Below, piece after piece: positions 16,333-24,829 of a DNA stretch of 38,109 nucleotides; the first letter of the stretch is position 1; each line of letters begins with the position of its first letter. Under the pieces are notes generated by a model. The model was not told where the DNA came from and searched no databases. It saw only the letters and a program-made list of their open reading frames with translations. The position numbers and the translations under genes were made by a program. The DNA comes from Arthrobacter globiformis NBRC 12137 (GTDB lineage Bacteria > Actinomycetota > Actinomycetes > Actinomycetales > Micrococcaceae), in the NCBI RefSeq assembly GCF_000238915.1, contig NZ_BAEG01000077.1, positions 1-38,109 of the forward strand, given 5' to 3'.

Positions 16333-17133
16333 ATGAGCAGATTCGACGGCGCAATTGTCGTCATCAGTGGTGCCGCGTCCGGCATAGGGCTCGCCCTCAC
16401 CAAGGGTTTCGTAGCGAAGGGCGCGATGGTAGCGGCACTGGATGTGGACGAGAAAGCACTGAGTCGGCTGGCAGACGAGATCGGGCCCCAGGTGTTTCCG
16501 ATGCAGGTCGACGTGGCCGATGAACAGAGTGTCGAACAGGCGATTCAGAACATTGTGGGACGTTGCGGAGGAATTGACGTACTGATCAATAACGCCGGCA
16601 TCGCACCGACGGGACGCTTGGGCGAAACCACGACAGAGACCTGGCGCCGCATCATGTCCATCGATCTTGACGGAGTCTTCTACTTGACCCGCGCGGCCCT
16701 GCCGGCGCTCATGAAATCCGGAGGGAACATCGTGATGACGGCCTCCATCTCCGGGACTTCCGCTGATTACGCCTATTCGGCGTACAACGCCGCCAAAGGG
16801 GCGCTGGTCAACCTAACACGCAGCCTTGCCATCGATTACGCCCCCATGGGTGTGCGCTGCAACGCAGTTGCCCCCGGCCCCGTCCGCACGCCTCTGATTG
16901 AAGCAAACTTCCGGTCTCACCCAGGGCTGGAGGAGGCCTTCATTCGTACGGTTCCGCTCGGACGGCTCGCCGAGCCCGAAGACGTCGTCGCGGCTTTTAT
17001 GTTCCTTGCCTCCCAAGAGGCCTCATTTATCAACGGCGCCATACTGCCCGTCGATGGAGGAGTTGCCGCTTGGAACGGTCAGCCCGACGCGAACAACCTC
17101 CCGCAAATGCAACCCGTTGCTTCACCCCTATAA
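16333..17133 (+). CDS. Classical SDR dehydrogenase (FabG/polyol dehydrogenase-like)
   Basis: The ATG at 16333 has GGGAG 8 nt upstream; an in-frame ATG at 16258 lies inside the promoter and is rejected. The protein has 266 residues. The cofactor loop is SGAASGIG (12-19), NNAG is at 86-89, and S138, Y151 and K155 (YNAAK) complete the active site. The C-terminus FINGAILPVDGGVAAW is the usual SDR end. It is the first gene of the second operon, 60 nt before the dipeptidase-like gene. Members of this group oxidise sugar alcohols, sugars or 3-hydroxyacyl compounds. Oxidation of the substrate imported by the following ABC transporter is likely but unproven. Confidence 0.85.
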   Translation: MSRFDGAIVVISGAASGIGLALTKGFVAKGAMVAALDVDEKALSRLADEIGPQVFPMQVDVADEQSVEQAIQNIVGRCGGIDVLINNAGIAPTGRLGETTTETWRRIMSIDLDGVFYLTRAALPALMKSGGNIVMTASISGTSADYAYSAYNAAKGALVNLTRSLAIDYAPMGVRCNAVAPGPVRTPLIEANFRSHPGLEEAFIRTVPLGRLAEPEDVVAAFMFLASQEASFINGAILPVDGGVAAWNGQPDANNLPQMQPVASPL

Positions 17134-17193
17134 CTAATCGAAATGGCCGGTCGGCCGCTCATCCAACAGCCAGTAAAAGGAAGCAGGACACCC

Positions 17194-18669
17194 ATGACGA
17201 GTCGGATTTTGGACCTTGAACCGAAGGCGTTCTTCAAGTATTTCGAGGAGATCAGCAACATACCGCGCGGTTCGTACCACGAGCAGGCCATCAGCAACCA
17301 CTTGGCACACTTCGCCCGGGAAAGGGGACTTGAGGTAAGCCAAGACGACATCGGGAGCCTGCTGATCAAGAAACCCGGAACCGAAGGCTACGAATCTGCC
17401 GCCCCGCTGGTATTCCACGGTCACATGGACATGGTGCTGGCCAAAGATGAAGGCGTTGACCACGACATGCTCGAGGAAGGCGTGCGCCTTCGCATGGACG
17501 GCGACTTCATAACGGGTTCCGGCACAACCCTTGGGGCGGACAATGGCGTAGGCGTCGCGTTCATGATGGCCATCCTGGGCGCTGAGGACCTGGCCCACCC
17601 GCCCATTCAGGCCATCATTACCGTGCAGGAAGAGGTGGGCAAAGCCGGCGCCCTCCACTTCGACGTCAAGGAAGTGACCGGAAGGCGGCTTATCGATTTC
17701 AACTGGCACGACCCAAACTCGATCTTCGCGGGTTGCGCCGGCGACATCTCAGCATGGTTCGAAATGCCGCTGCCGACAGCTGAAGCCCCCCAGGACGGCG
17801 TCGTGATCGAGATCAACGTACACGGACTCGAGGGCGGGCATTCGGAGTTCGACATCCATCACGGGCGAGGCAACGCGATCATGCTCATCGCGCGTCTCCT
17901 GCGCAAAGCATCGGACTCGGCAGCCGCCCAGCTCCTCACCATCGACGGAGGCGTTAACCGCTACGTCATACCCAATGCGGCCAAGGCCTCCGTCTTCGTC
18001 CCACACAAGTCTTCTGAGAGCCTCATCACAGAGCTGCAGGACCTGGCAACCAGTATCAAGGCCGAGTACCGCGTCAGCGACCCACACCTTCTGATCGAAA
18101 TTCAGCGCTCAGCTTCCTCCGTGCCCGATGGCCCCGAGGCCGCCACCGCGGCTGCCACCTCAAAGGTTGCTCGGGTGCTTAATCTGCTCCCGAATGGCGT
18201 GCAAAGCATGAGTCTCACTACTGACGGGCTGGTGGAGAGCTCAAACACAGTAGCTCAGATTGAGATTCGCGACGGGAAGCTGCGCGTACTCTCGACCATT
18301 CCCAGCGCAGTGTCCTCCCGCAAGTACGAAATCCTCGACCGAATTCGCGGGCTGGCCGACATCGCAGGAGAGGGCGCAACAGTGCAGACCTTCGCGGACT
18401 GCCCCGAGTGGCCCTTTCAGCCGGAGTCGCCCCTGCTGGCGCAGGCCAAACAGGCCTATAAGACCGTCCATGGACGTGATCCTGAAGTCGAAGTGTCCCA
18501 CTCGAGCCTCGAACTCGGAATCTTCGCCAGCAAGCTGCCTGGCGTGGAAATGATTTCCGTAGGCCCCGAAGCGTTTGATGTGCACACCACTAAAGAGCGC
18601 CTCAACTACAAGACGGTCCAGCCTGTCTGGGACGTACTGGTGGAGCTGCTGCGCCGCCTCGACGACTAA
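17194..18669 (+). CDS. PepD-like M20 aminoacyl-histidine dipeptidase homologue with altered motifs
   Basis: The ATG at 17194 (AGGA upstream) gives 491 residues, close to E. coli PepD (485). The di-zinc pattern is largely kept: VFHGHMDMV (first His), GTTLGADNGVGVA (bridging Asp), VQEEVGKAGAL (catalytic Glu-Glu) and, near the C-terminus, VGPEAFDVHTTKERL (last His). Two conserved places differ. The usual LDSE-type segment reads LIDFNWHDPNS, and GGHSGxDIH reads GGHSEFDIH. These may shift specificity toward a non-peptide amide or conjugate. A dipeptidase between a sugar dehydrogenase and a CUT2 importer is unexpected, and one possibility is that it cleaves an amino-acid conjugate of the imported sugar; that is inference only. 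Confidence 0.85.
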   Translation: MTSRILDLEPKAFFKYFEEISNIPRGSYHEQAISNHLAHFARERGLEVSQDDIGSLLIKKPGTEGYESAAPLVFHGHMDMVLAKDEGVDHDMLEEGVRLRMDGDFITGSGTTLGADNGVGVAFMMAILGAEDLAHPPIQAIITVQEEVGKAGALHFDVKEVTGRRLIDFNWHDPNSIFAGCAGDISAWFEMPLPTAEAPQDGVVIEINVHGLEGGHSEFDIHHGRGNAIMLIARLLRKASDSAAAQLLTIDGGVNRYVIPNAAKASVFVPHKSSESLITELQDLATSIKAEYRVSDPHLLIEIQRSASSVPDGPEAATAAATSKVARVLNLLPNGVQSMSLTTDGLVESSNTVAQIEIRDGKLRVLSTIPSAVSSRKYEILDRIRGLADIAGEGATVQTFADCPEWPFQPESPLLAQAKQAYKTVHGRDPEVEVSHSSLELGIFASKLPGVEMISVGPEAFDVHTTKERLNYKTVQPVWDVLVELLRRLDD

Positions 18670-18755
18670 TCACCCCGCGGGCAGCACACGCCGCACGGTA
18701 ATGCTCCGTTGACGGCCAAAGCCGGCCTTACCATCCCACCCAAGGAAAAAGATCA

Positions 18756-19841
18756 ATGATGATTAAGAAACCACTGCAGGCCGCCGCTGCGCTCGTCGCG
18801 ACAATTATGGTCCTCTCGGGTTGCTCCACGTCCAATCAGACAGCAGCGGCCGAGGGTGCCCCCGCCGCGAATGAAAGTTGCGCTCCCGGGAAAGAACGGC
18901 CGCGCACCGGAGACGAAGCACCGCCCACGACAAAGACCGGCAAACAGCTGAAAATCGGTGTCAGCCCTACAGCTATGGACACCTACTACAAGCGAGTCCT
19001 GGCCGGCGTCCAGGAAGAGATCGATGCTTCCGGCGGTGAGAGTGCAATCCGGCTGGATGTCCAGGCGCCCACATCCCAGTCGGCCACCGAGGACCAAGTC
19101 AGGAGTGTCGAATCCTGGATTTCGCAGGACTATGACGCAATCGTCGTTGCCCTGTACAACGAAAGCGCCCTGGAACCGCTCTTCCAGAAGGCCGCCGAAC
19201 GCAACATTCCGGTTTTCACGTTCAACTCGCCAATCGTGTGCAGCTCCTATGTGGTGTCAGATGTCGGCTACGACCAGAGCGAGGGCGGACGGGCCCAGGC
19301 GCAATGGATCGTGGACCACTACGGCAGCGAGCAAAAGAACGTGGCCATACTGGAGGGCCTGCCCGGCCCGCACACATCAGAGCGCATGCGCGGCTTTGAA
19401 GAGATCATGAAGGATCATCCCAATTTCAAGGTTGTGGCGCGCCAGCCGGCCGGTTGGACCCGCGAGGCCGGCCTGACCGTGACGGAAAACATCCTCCAGG
19501 CTCACCCTGACGTGGACATCCTCGTCGGCCTCTACGACGAAATGGCCCTAGGGGGATTGGAAGCCATCAAGGCTGCCGGTAAAGAAGGCAAGGTCGACAT
19601 CATCGGCTACGAAAACATCCGGGAAGCAAACGACGCGATCAAGTCTGGGGAATTCGTCGCAACCGTGGACACTGGGGCGAAGACGGTCGGGGCAAACATC
19701 ATCGAGACCGTCAAGAGCTACGTGGCCAAGGGAAAAACAGTCCCGACCAGGGTTTTCAACGACGTCAAGGTCTACGACAAGACAAACATCAGCACCTTCG
19801 ACCCCAACGACTACGTTTACGTGCCACCAACCGGCAAATAG
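18756..19841 (+). CDS. CUT2-family sugar-binding lipoprotein of the second ABC importer
   Basis: The start ATG at 18756 has AAGGA 9 nt upstream; the adjacent ATG at 18759 is less well spaced. The protein has 361 residues. MMIKKPLQ, a hydrophobic core and VLSGC place the lipidated Cys at residue 23. The mature protein has the periplasmic-binding fold I pattern: IGVSPTAMDTYYKRVL, DYDAIVVALYNESALEP, VSDVGYDQSEGGRAQAQW, VAILEGLPGPHTSERMRGF and IIGYENIREANDAIKSGEF. It is only a distant relative of the first binding protein, so the two importers probably take different ligands. A 12-bp hairpin follows the gene, as with the first system. Confidence 0.88.
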   Translation: MMIKKPLQAAAALVATIMVLSGCSTSNQTAAAEGAPAANESCAPGKERPRTGDEAPPTTKTGKQLKIGVSPTAMDTYYKRVLAGVQEEIDASGGESAIRLDVQAPTSQSATEDQVRSVESWISQDYDAIVVALYNESALEPLFQKAAERNIPVFTFNSPIVCSSYVVSDVGYDQSEGGRAQAQWIVDHYGSEQKNVAILEGLPGPHTSERMRGFEEIMKDHPNFKVVARQPAGWTREAGLTVTENILQAHPDVDILVGLYDEMALGGLEAIKAAGKEGKVDIIGYENIREANDAIKSGEFVATVDTGAKTVGANIIETVKSYVAKGKTVPTRVFNDVKVYDKTNISTFDPNDYVYVPPTGK

Positions 19842-19853
19842 GCGCCTAGGTCA

Positions 19854-19882
19854 TGGGCGGCGCCCTTTCGGGGCGCCGCCCA
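19854..19882 (+). terminator. Hairpin between binding-protein and ATPase genes
   Basis: A perfect 12-bp inverted repeat (TGGGCGGCGCCC at 19854-19865, pairing with 19871-19882) encloses loop TTTCG. It starts 13 nt after the binding-protein stop and 25 nt before the ATPase start. It probably protects the upstream mRNA or lowers downstream expression, so that binding protein exceeds ATPase and permease. Confidence 0.7.
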
Positions 19883-19906
19883 CCCATATCTCATGAGGAG
19901 ATACCT

Positions 19907-21430
19907 GTGGAACACAAACCGTTGCTTCAAATGCGCGGCATCGACAAGCACTTCGGTGCCACACACGCCCTTAAGGGCATCGACCTCACACTCGATCGCG
20001 GCGAAGTTCTCGGATTAATCGGTGAGAACGGCGCCGGAAAATCCACCATCATCAAAATACTTTCCGGTGCATACGACATGGACGCTGGAGAAATCCGCAT
20101 CAACGGTGAGCCGGTCGCCATCGGCAACCCCCGCGCATCGCAAAGCCTGGGAATCAGCACGATCTATCAGGAGCTGACGCTGTTTCCTGATCTAACCGCC
20201 ATCGACAATATTTTGGCTGGCCGCGAGATCTGCAAGGAAGGAACCGGCAATGCGTTGATCAGCCCCCTGGACCGAAAGCGCATGCGCCGGGAAGCCCAGG
20301 AGATACTAGCCGATGAGCTCGGCATCGACCTCGACCTGAACGTGCCCGTGCGCCAACTAACCCTGGCAGAGAAGCAGCTGGTCGAGATTGCCAGGTCTTT
20401 GCATTCCCGGGCGCGAATCATCATCATGGACGAGCCGACCGAGGCCCTGGAATCACAGGAACGCGAAAAGCTCTTTGAGATTATCGACCGTATGCGCCGC
20501 TCCGGCCGGGCCGTTATCTACGTATCTCACTTACTCGACGAGCTGATCAGAGTAACCGACCGCGTCATGGTGATGCGCGACGGCGCGAACGTTGCCACTC
20601 AGCCAGTAGCCGAGGTCAGCGTGGAAACAATCATCTCGAAGATGATCGGCCGTGACCTCGGGGAAAAGTACGCCATCAAGGCACCTCCAACAGACATTGT
20701 CGTGCTGGAAACCAACAATCTTGGCCTAAAAGGACGGTTTGAAGATGTTAACTTCAAACTCAGGAAAGGGGAGATCCTGGGCATCGCCGGGCTCGATGGT
20801 GCTGGGAAGCAGGACGTAGTCCGCGCCATCTACGGTGCTGCCCCCTTCGACTCAGGGCAGGTTCGTCTTGATGGGACCTCCCTGGAGGAGCACTCGATCG
20901 ACAAGGCCAAGGCCGCCGGCGTCGGTCTCATGCCTGGCGACCGCAAGACCGAAGGCCTGTTCTTGGACAAGTCTCTTGAGTGGAACATTACGATCGCTGA
21001 GACAGCCAAGACGCAGAAGTCGAGACTTCGTCTCGGGGACCTTAAAGCCTCGGCACAAGATTATGTCGATTCGATGAGCATACGAACCCGGGGCGTGGAG
21101 CAATCCGTCGGAGATCTATCAGGCGGCAACCAGCAGAAAGCGATGCTCGCGCGCTGGCTTCAGACACGTCCGAAGGTACTGGTTCTTGAAGAGCCGACCC
21201 GCGGAGTGGATATCAAATCCAAAGCTGAAATTTACCGGCAGATCGTCTCAGCTGCCGCCGACGGCACAGCCTTCATCATCGTCTCCGCGGACAGTCCTGA
21301 ACTTCTCGGGCTGTGCCACCGCATCCTGGTGATGCATTCAGGCCGCGTCGCCGCCGACCTTGACGCAGACACCACCGATGCCGAAACCATCGCCTACTAC
21401 TCAGTCCAGACCACCGGAGCCCACCAATGA
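19907..21430 (+). CDS. CUT2-family sugar ABC importer, ATP-binding protein (second system)
   Basis: The GTG at 19907 has GAGGAG 6 nt upstream and matches the conserved N-terminus (LLQMRGIDKHFGATHALKG). The longer frame overlaps the hairpin and is rejected. The protein has 507 residues. NBD1 has Walker A GENGAGKST, signature-like LTLAEKQLVEIARS and Walker B IIIMDEPTEAL. NBD2 has degenerate Walker A GLDGAGKQDVV, signature LSGGNQQKAML and LVLEEPTRGVDI, where the usual LDEP reads LEEP. This matches RbsA/XylG/MglA-type duplicated ATPases. The permease start overlaps its stop by 4 nt (ATGA). Confidence 0.9.
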   Translation: MEHKPLLQMRGIDKHFGATHALKGIDLTLDRGEVLGLIGENGAGKSTIIKILSGAYDMDAGEIRINGEPVAIGNPRASQSLGISTIYQELTLFPDLTAIDNILAGREICKEGTGNALISPLDRKRMRREAQEILADELGIDLDLNVPVRQLTLAEKQLVEIARSLHSRARIIIMDEPTEALESQEREKLFEIIDRMRRSGRAVIYVSHLLDELIRVTDRVMVMRDGANVATQPVAEVSVETIISKMIGRDLGEKYAIKAPPTDIVVLETNNLGLKGRFEDVNFKLRKGEILGIAGLDGAGKQDVVRAIYGAAPFDSGQVRLDGTSLEEHSIDKAKAAGVGLMPGDRKTEGLFLDKSLEWNITIAETAKTQKSRLRLGDLKASAQDYVDSMSIRTRGVEQSVGDLSGGNQQKAMLARWLQTRPKVLVLEEPTRGVDIKSKAEIYRQIVSAAADGTAFIIVSADSPELLGLCHRILVMHSGRVAADLDADTTDAETIAYYSVQTTGAHQ

Positions 21431-22458
21431 ACGTCAAGCTTGCTGTAAGAGAACCCCGAGTAGCCTCCATTCCTAGTCTCCTGAGCACGAGCGCGGGCCG
21501 CATCTTTCTAGTCTTCGCCCTCGTTGTACTTGCCCTGGGAATTTCATCCCCCGCGTTTTTCACGGTCGACAACATCGTCAACGTCACCCGCCAAATGGTA
21601 TTCATCTCCATCATCGCCTTCGCCGCATCATTTGTTATTGGCCTTGGCGGGATCGATCTGTCGGTCGGCGCCAACGTGGCACTAACCGGCCTCGTCATGG
21701 CCGACCTCATGCTGCACGGGGTCAACATCTATTTGGCCATCGCTATCGGGCTGCTTTTGGGCGCGTTTTACGGGCTCGTGAACGGCCTTCTCATCAACAG
21801 GCTAGGTATAGCTCCATTTATTGCCACTCTCGCGACGATGATTATCGGACGTGGCATCATCCAGGTGTACAGCGGAGGGATACCCAAGACCGGACTCCGG
21901 TTCCCGGAGTTTGAATACTGGGGTCAGGGGCTGATTCTTGGCGTACCCGTTCCTGTCATCATCATGGTCTTGGCATTCGCAATCTGCTTCTACCTGATGT
22001 ACCGCACCAAGTTCGGCCGCTTCAACCTCTCCATCGGCAGCAACAGGGAAGCCGCGCGTCTGGTGGGCATCCCGGTGGCGCGGATCGAGATCACGGTCTA
22101 TGTGCTGACGGGACTTGCCGCGGCCGTTTCCAGCCTTCTCCTCACGTCGCGGCTAGAAGCAGCCATGCCGGAAGCCGCGACAAACTACGAGCTGGACGTG
22201 ATAGCAGCGGTCGTGATCGGTGGAACCAGCCTGATCGGTGGGCGCGTATCCCTCCTGGGAACACTCATTGGCGCCGCCCTGATGGCAGTCGTCCGAAACG
22301 GTATCAACTTGCTGAACGTCAACACGTTCTGGCAGCAAGTGGTAATCGGAAGCATCATCCTCATCGCTATTGCTTACGACGGCATTGCCGGACGCCGAGC
22401 ACGCCGCACACCAAAAACGGTGAGCGCCCCGGTTCACCGTGAGCTGGCCGTCAAGTGA
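21427..22458 (+). CDS. CUT2-family sugar ABC importer, permease (second system)
   Basis: The protein has 343 residues with about 8-10 hydrophobic segments. IGLGGIDLSVGANVALTGL corresponds to the conserved DLSVG segment of RbsC-like permeases, and AAVVIGGTSLIGGRVSLLGTLIGAALMAVVRNGINLL is the usual C-terminal region (split here only by quotation). It is coupled to the ATPase upstream (ATGA overlap) and to the unrecognised 109-residue gene downstream through GTGA at 22455-22458. It forms the membrane channel of the second importer. Confidence 0.88.
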   Translation: MNVKLAVREPRVASIPSLLSTSAGRIFLVFALVVLALGISSPAFFTVDNIVNVTRQMVFISIIAFAASFVIGLGGIDLSVGANVALTGLVMADLMLHGVNIYLAIAIGLLLGAFYGLVNGLLINRLGIAPFIATLATMIIGRGIIQVYSGGIPKTGLRFPEFEYWGQGLILGVPVPVIIMVLAFAICFYLMYRTKFGRFNLSIGSNREAARLVGIPVARIEITVYVLTGLAAAVSSLLLTSRLEAAMPEAATNYELDVIAAVVIGGTSLIGGRVSLLGTLIGAALMAVVRNGINLLNVNTFWQQVVIGSIILIAIAYDGIAGRRARRTPKTVSAPVHRELAVK

Positions 22459-22784
22459 TTCACAACTCAGCCCGGTCGTGCCTGAAACATGGCCCAAGGC
22501 CGTCCCCGACAAGCTCACAGGTCGAGGACGCCCTGGCCGCCGCACTGGGAGCAGCGCTCGTGGCTGCAGTGCGGTCGGCGGACCTAGGTCTGCGCAACGA
22601 ACTGCTCGCCTCAGCCAGCAGCGTCCTCAAGGAGGCCGACCCTGGCTTACGCTCGCAACAATCGGCCGCCGTCAAACAACTCATCGATGTGGTGGGCGAC
22701 CGTGACTCCTCAGCGGAACGAATAAGACTCGGCTCGATAGCCACCTATCGCGCGGTGTCGTTTACGAAGGAGGGAGTGCGATGA
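22455..22784 (+). CDS. Unrecognised 109-residue protein, translationally coupled on both sides
   Basis: The frame starts with GTG at 22455 overlapping the permease stop (GTGA) and ends at 22784 overlapping the start of the next gene (ATGA at 22781-22784). Both junctions are typical of genuine operon genes. The sequence is rich in Ala, Leu, Glu and Arg and looks mostly helical from residue 22 (QVEDALAAALGAALVAAVRS, then LRNELLASASSVLKEADPGL). The first 20 residues are Ser/Pro/His rich and may be unstructured. There is no membrane segment, signal peptide or motif I recognise. It might be an accessory to the importer or a small partner of the lactonase-like enzyme. It could also be a decayed helical domain. 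Confidence 0.55.
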   Translation: MIHNSARSCLKHGPRPSPTSSQVEDALAAALGAALVAAVRSADLGLRNELLASASSVLKEADPGLRSQQSAAVKQLIDVVGDRDSSAERIRLGSIATYRAVSFTKEGVR

Positions 22785-23665
22785 GCACCTGGTCCGCTTG
22801 GGTACTCGAGTACGCGGTGGCCGAGAACTTTCCTCTCAGCTTGTCGATTTACGGTGCGCACAACAGGGGAGCGAGGCGAGCCCCCTTCAGCTACGTGGTC
22901 CTGAAGCAAAACGACAATGTGGTCATGGTTGACGTCGGATTTGGTGAAACTGCACGCCAGCGCCAGATCGCCGAAGATTCCGAGGTGACGGACTGGCGCG
23001 ACCCCCACACTGTCCTTGCTCAGATCGGGCTCGCTCCCGAACAAGTCACCCACGTCATCGTTACGCACGCCCACTACGACCACTTCGGCAACGTTTCCGC
23101 CTTTCCAAACGCCACCTTTTTCCTCTCGGCGCGGGAATTGGAGTTCTGGGTCAAGGAACTCGCCCTGCCGCCCCGCTTACGCACGTTCGTCGGCCCCATC
23201 GACCCTGCCGACCTGATCGCCGCAGTAGATCTCTCCGCAAGGGGCCGGCTGCAGTTACTGGCTGACGGTGCCCCGCAACTGTTTCCTGGTCTGGACGTGC
23301 TGCCGGCGTGGGATACCCACACGCCGGGTTCCGTCTACGTCAGGTTGGACACCGCGGAGGGGCCCCTGGTTCTGGCGGGCGACAATGTCTACGCCTGGGA
23401 AAATGTTGAGGGCCTCGACGGGGATGGCCTGCTCCACCCGGTCGGCTTGGTAGTGGGAAGCAACCTGCAGGCCACGCACGTACTTGATGGCATGCTGAAG
23501 GATGTGGAGGAGCAGTCCAGACGCATAATCCCGGTTCATGAGGACAGACTGAGGGGACAGTACCCCAGCTGGCAATCCGATAACGGTGCCATGGTCGTGG
23601 AGGTTGCCTTGCAATCTGGCGAGCCCTCCCGTATCCCTATTGGTTCCAATCTATCCTCACGCTGA
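22781..23665 (+). CDS. Metallo-beta-lactamase-fold hydrolase, lactonase-like (AHL-lactonase type)
   Basis: The protein has 294 residues. The metal motif HAHYDH gives H96, H98, D100 and H101, with the further ligands H180 (WDTHTPGS), D201 (LAGDNVYAW) and H253 (IPVHEDRL). This is the full di-metal set of the AttM/AiiA-like lactonase branch. There is no signal peptide, so it acts in the cytosol. The start overlaps the preceding 109-residue frame. In this operon, with SDR dehydrogenases and a sugar importer, hydrolysis of an aldonolactone-like product is more likely than quorum quenching; both are inferences. Confidence 0.85.
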   Translation: MSTWSAWVLEYAVAENFPLSLSIYGAHNRGARRAPFSYVVLKQNDNVVMVDVGFGETARQRQIAEDSEVTDWRDPHTVLAQIGLAPEQVTHVIVTHAHYDHFGNVSAFPNATFFLSARELEFWVKELALPPRLRTFVGPIDPADLIAAVDLSARGRLQLLADGAPQLFPGLDVLPAWDTHTPGSVYVRLDTAEGPLVLAGDNVYAWENVEGLDGDGLLHPVGLVVGSNLQATHVLDGMLKDVEEQSRRIIPVHEDRLRGQYPSWQSDNGAMVVEVALQSGEPSRIPIGSNLSSR

Positions 23666-23741
23666 TCTGGCTCAGCCCATACTGCAGCAGCTCGGCGCGG
23701 CGGGCGACGAGGAATTCCCGGAGCGCTTCGTTCTTTGCCAT
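23637..23741 (-). pseudogene. N-terminal remnant of an XRE/MmyB-type regulator
   Basis: On the minus strand an ATG at 23741 opens a 34-codon frame beginning MAKNEALREFLVARRAELL. This looks like the first helix of MmyB-like helix-turn-helix regulators, where ..LREFLxxRRAxL.. is followed by a GLRREEVA core. Here the similarity stops after about 20 residues and the rest of the frame reads antisense into the lactonase gene. I interpret it as a leftover from a rearrangement. Confidence 0.4.
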
Positions 23742-23862
23742 GTATCCATTTTGCTTACGCGCAGTCGCCCAGCGAACTATGGTTTAGCAAGCACATTCTC
23801 AGGCGTGGAGTCCTGATGAGGTCGAGAAGTTCTTCACCGCACAAGGACTAGGAGTAAAAGCC

Positions 23863-24639
23863 ATGACAGGACTTGCACTTGTTACCGGGGCCAGTACCGG
23901 GAGCGGATTTCATCTTGCGGAAGCCCTGGCTGCGCGCGGTTATGACATCGTGGGCGTCGGGGCCAGTTCGCGGATCGATGCCCTCCCCGATCAACTCCCG
24001 CAGGTGGAGGTCCACCCGGTGCGGGCTGACCTTTCCACGAGCGCGGGCGTCGAGTCCGTCTGGGATGCAGTTGCAGCCCTGGATCGCCCCTTGGACGTGG
24101 CCTGTCTGAATGCGGGGATGAGTCTTGGAGGTGCATTCATCGACACTGATCTTCAGCAGGAACTGACGATGCTTTCGCTCAACGTGACGTCCCAGGTGCT
24201 GCTGGCTAAGCACGTGGCCCAGCACATGGCAGAGCGCAAACAGGGGAAGATCCTGATTACGAGCTCCCTCTCAGCGACCACACCGACCCCCTTCGAGTCG
24301 ATCTACGGACCGACGCGAGCCTTCGTGTACAGCTTCGCGCAGGGCCTGCGCGAAGAGCTCAGGGAGCACAACGTGAACGTCACCGCTCTGCTGCCGGGGG
24401 CCACCGCTGCTGAGTTTCATGACCGGGCCGGAATGCAGAACACGGCATTCGGTGACAACTCCACCAAGAATGACCCAAGGCTCGTGGCGCTTCTCGGTGT
24501 CGAAGGACTGTTCGCTGGAAAGGATCACGTCGTCGGAGGAGACCGGAGCACGCGGCGGGCAGCAGTGATGAATAAGTTCTTGCCGGAGCAACTCAAAGCC
24601 CGCCGCTTCGCAAAACTTTCCCGCACCCACACCCATTAG
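23863..24639 (+). CDS. Classical SDR with Tyr-x-x-x-Arg variant, paralogue of the 12.5-kb SDR
   Basis: AGGAG lies about 8 nt before the ATG, giving 258 residues. The cofactor loop is TGASTGSG (8-15), and NAG is present (83-85). S135 and Y148 are aligned, but the YxxxK lysine is Arg (YGPTR, R152). SATTPTPFESIYGPTRAF, LLPGATAAEFHDRAGM and GKDHVVGGD closely parallel the 12.5-kb protein, so the two are paralogues or alternative forms with one specificity. The intergenic gap to the lactonase is about 200 nt and has no clear promoter. It may be cotranscribed at the end of the second operon. Confidence 0.82.
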   Translation: MTGLALVTGASTGSGFHLAEALAARGYDIVGVGASSRIDALPDQLPQVEVHPVRADLSTSAGVESVWDAVAALDRPLDVACLNAGMSLGGAFIDTDLQQELTMLSLNVTSQVLLAKHVAQHMAERKQGKILITSSLSATTPTPFESIYGPTRAFVYSFAQGLREELREHNVNVTALLPGATAAEFHDRAGMQNTAFGDNSTKNDPRLVALLGVEGLFAGKDHVVGGDRSTRRAAVMNKFLPEQLKARRFAKLSRTHTH

Positions 24640-24829
24640 TCCGACCCTTGCCGCTTGGTTCATTCACTGCAACCACCTGAATCGAGCGCCATTGCCACCC
24701 CTGCAGAAATGACCTCGACCTGCTTTGAGGGACCGAAACGGTGACCGTGCCCGTTGCCGGAAATGAGGTCGGGCGGCCGCCAACCGGCGTCTGGGCGGCG
24801 GGGTGGCTCTCTGTCCGAGGAGCCTGTGC

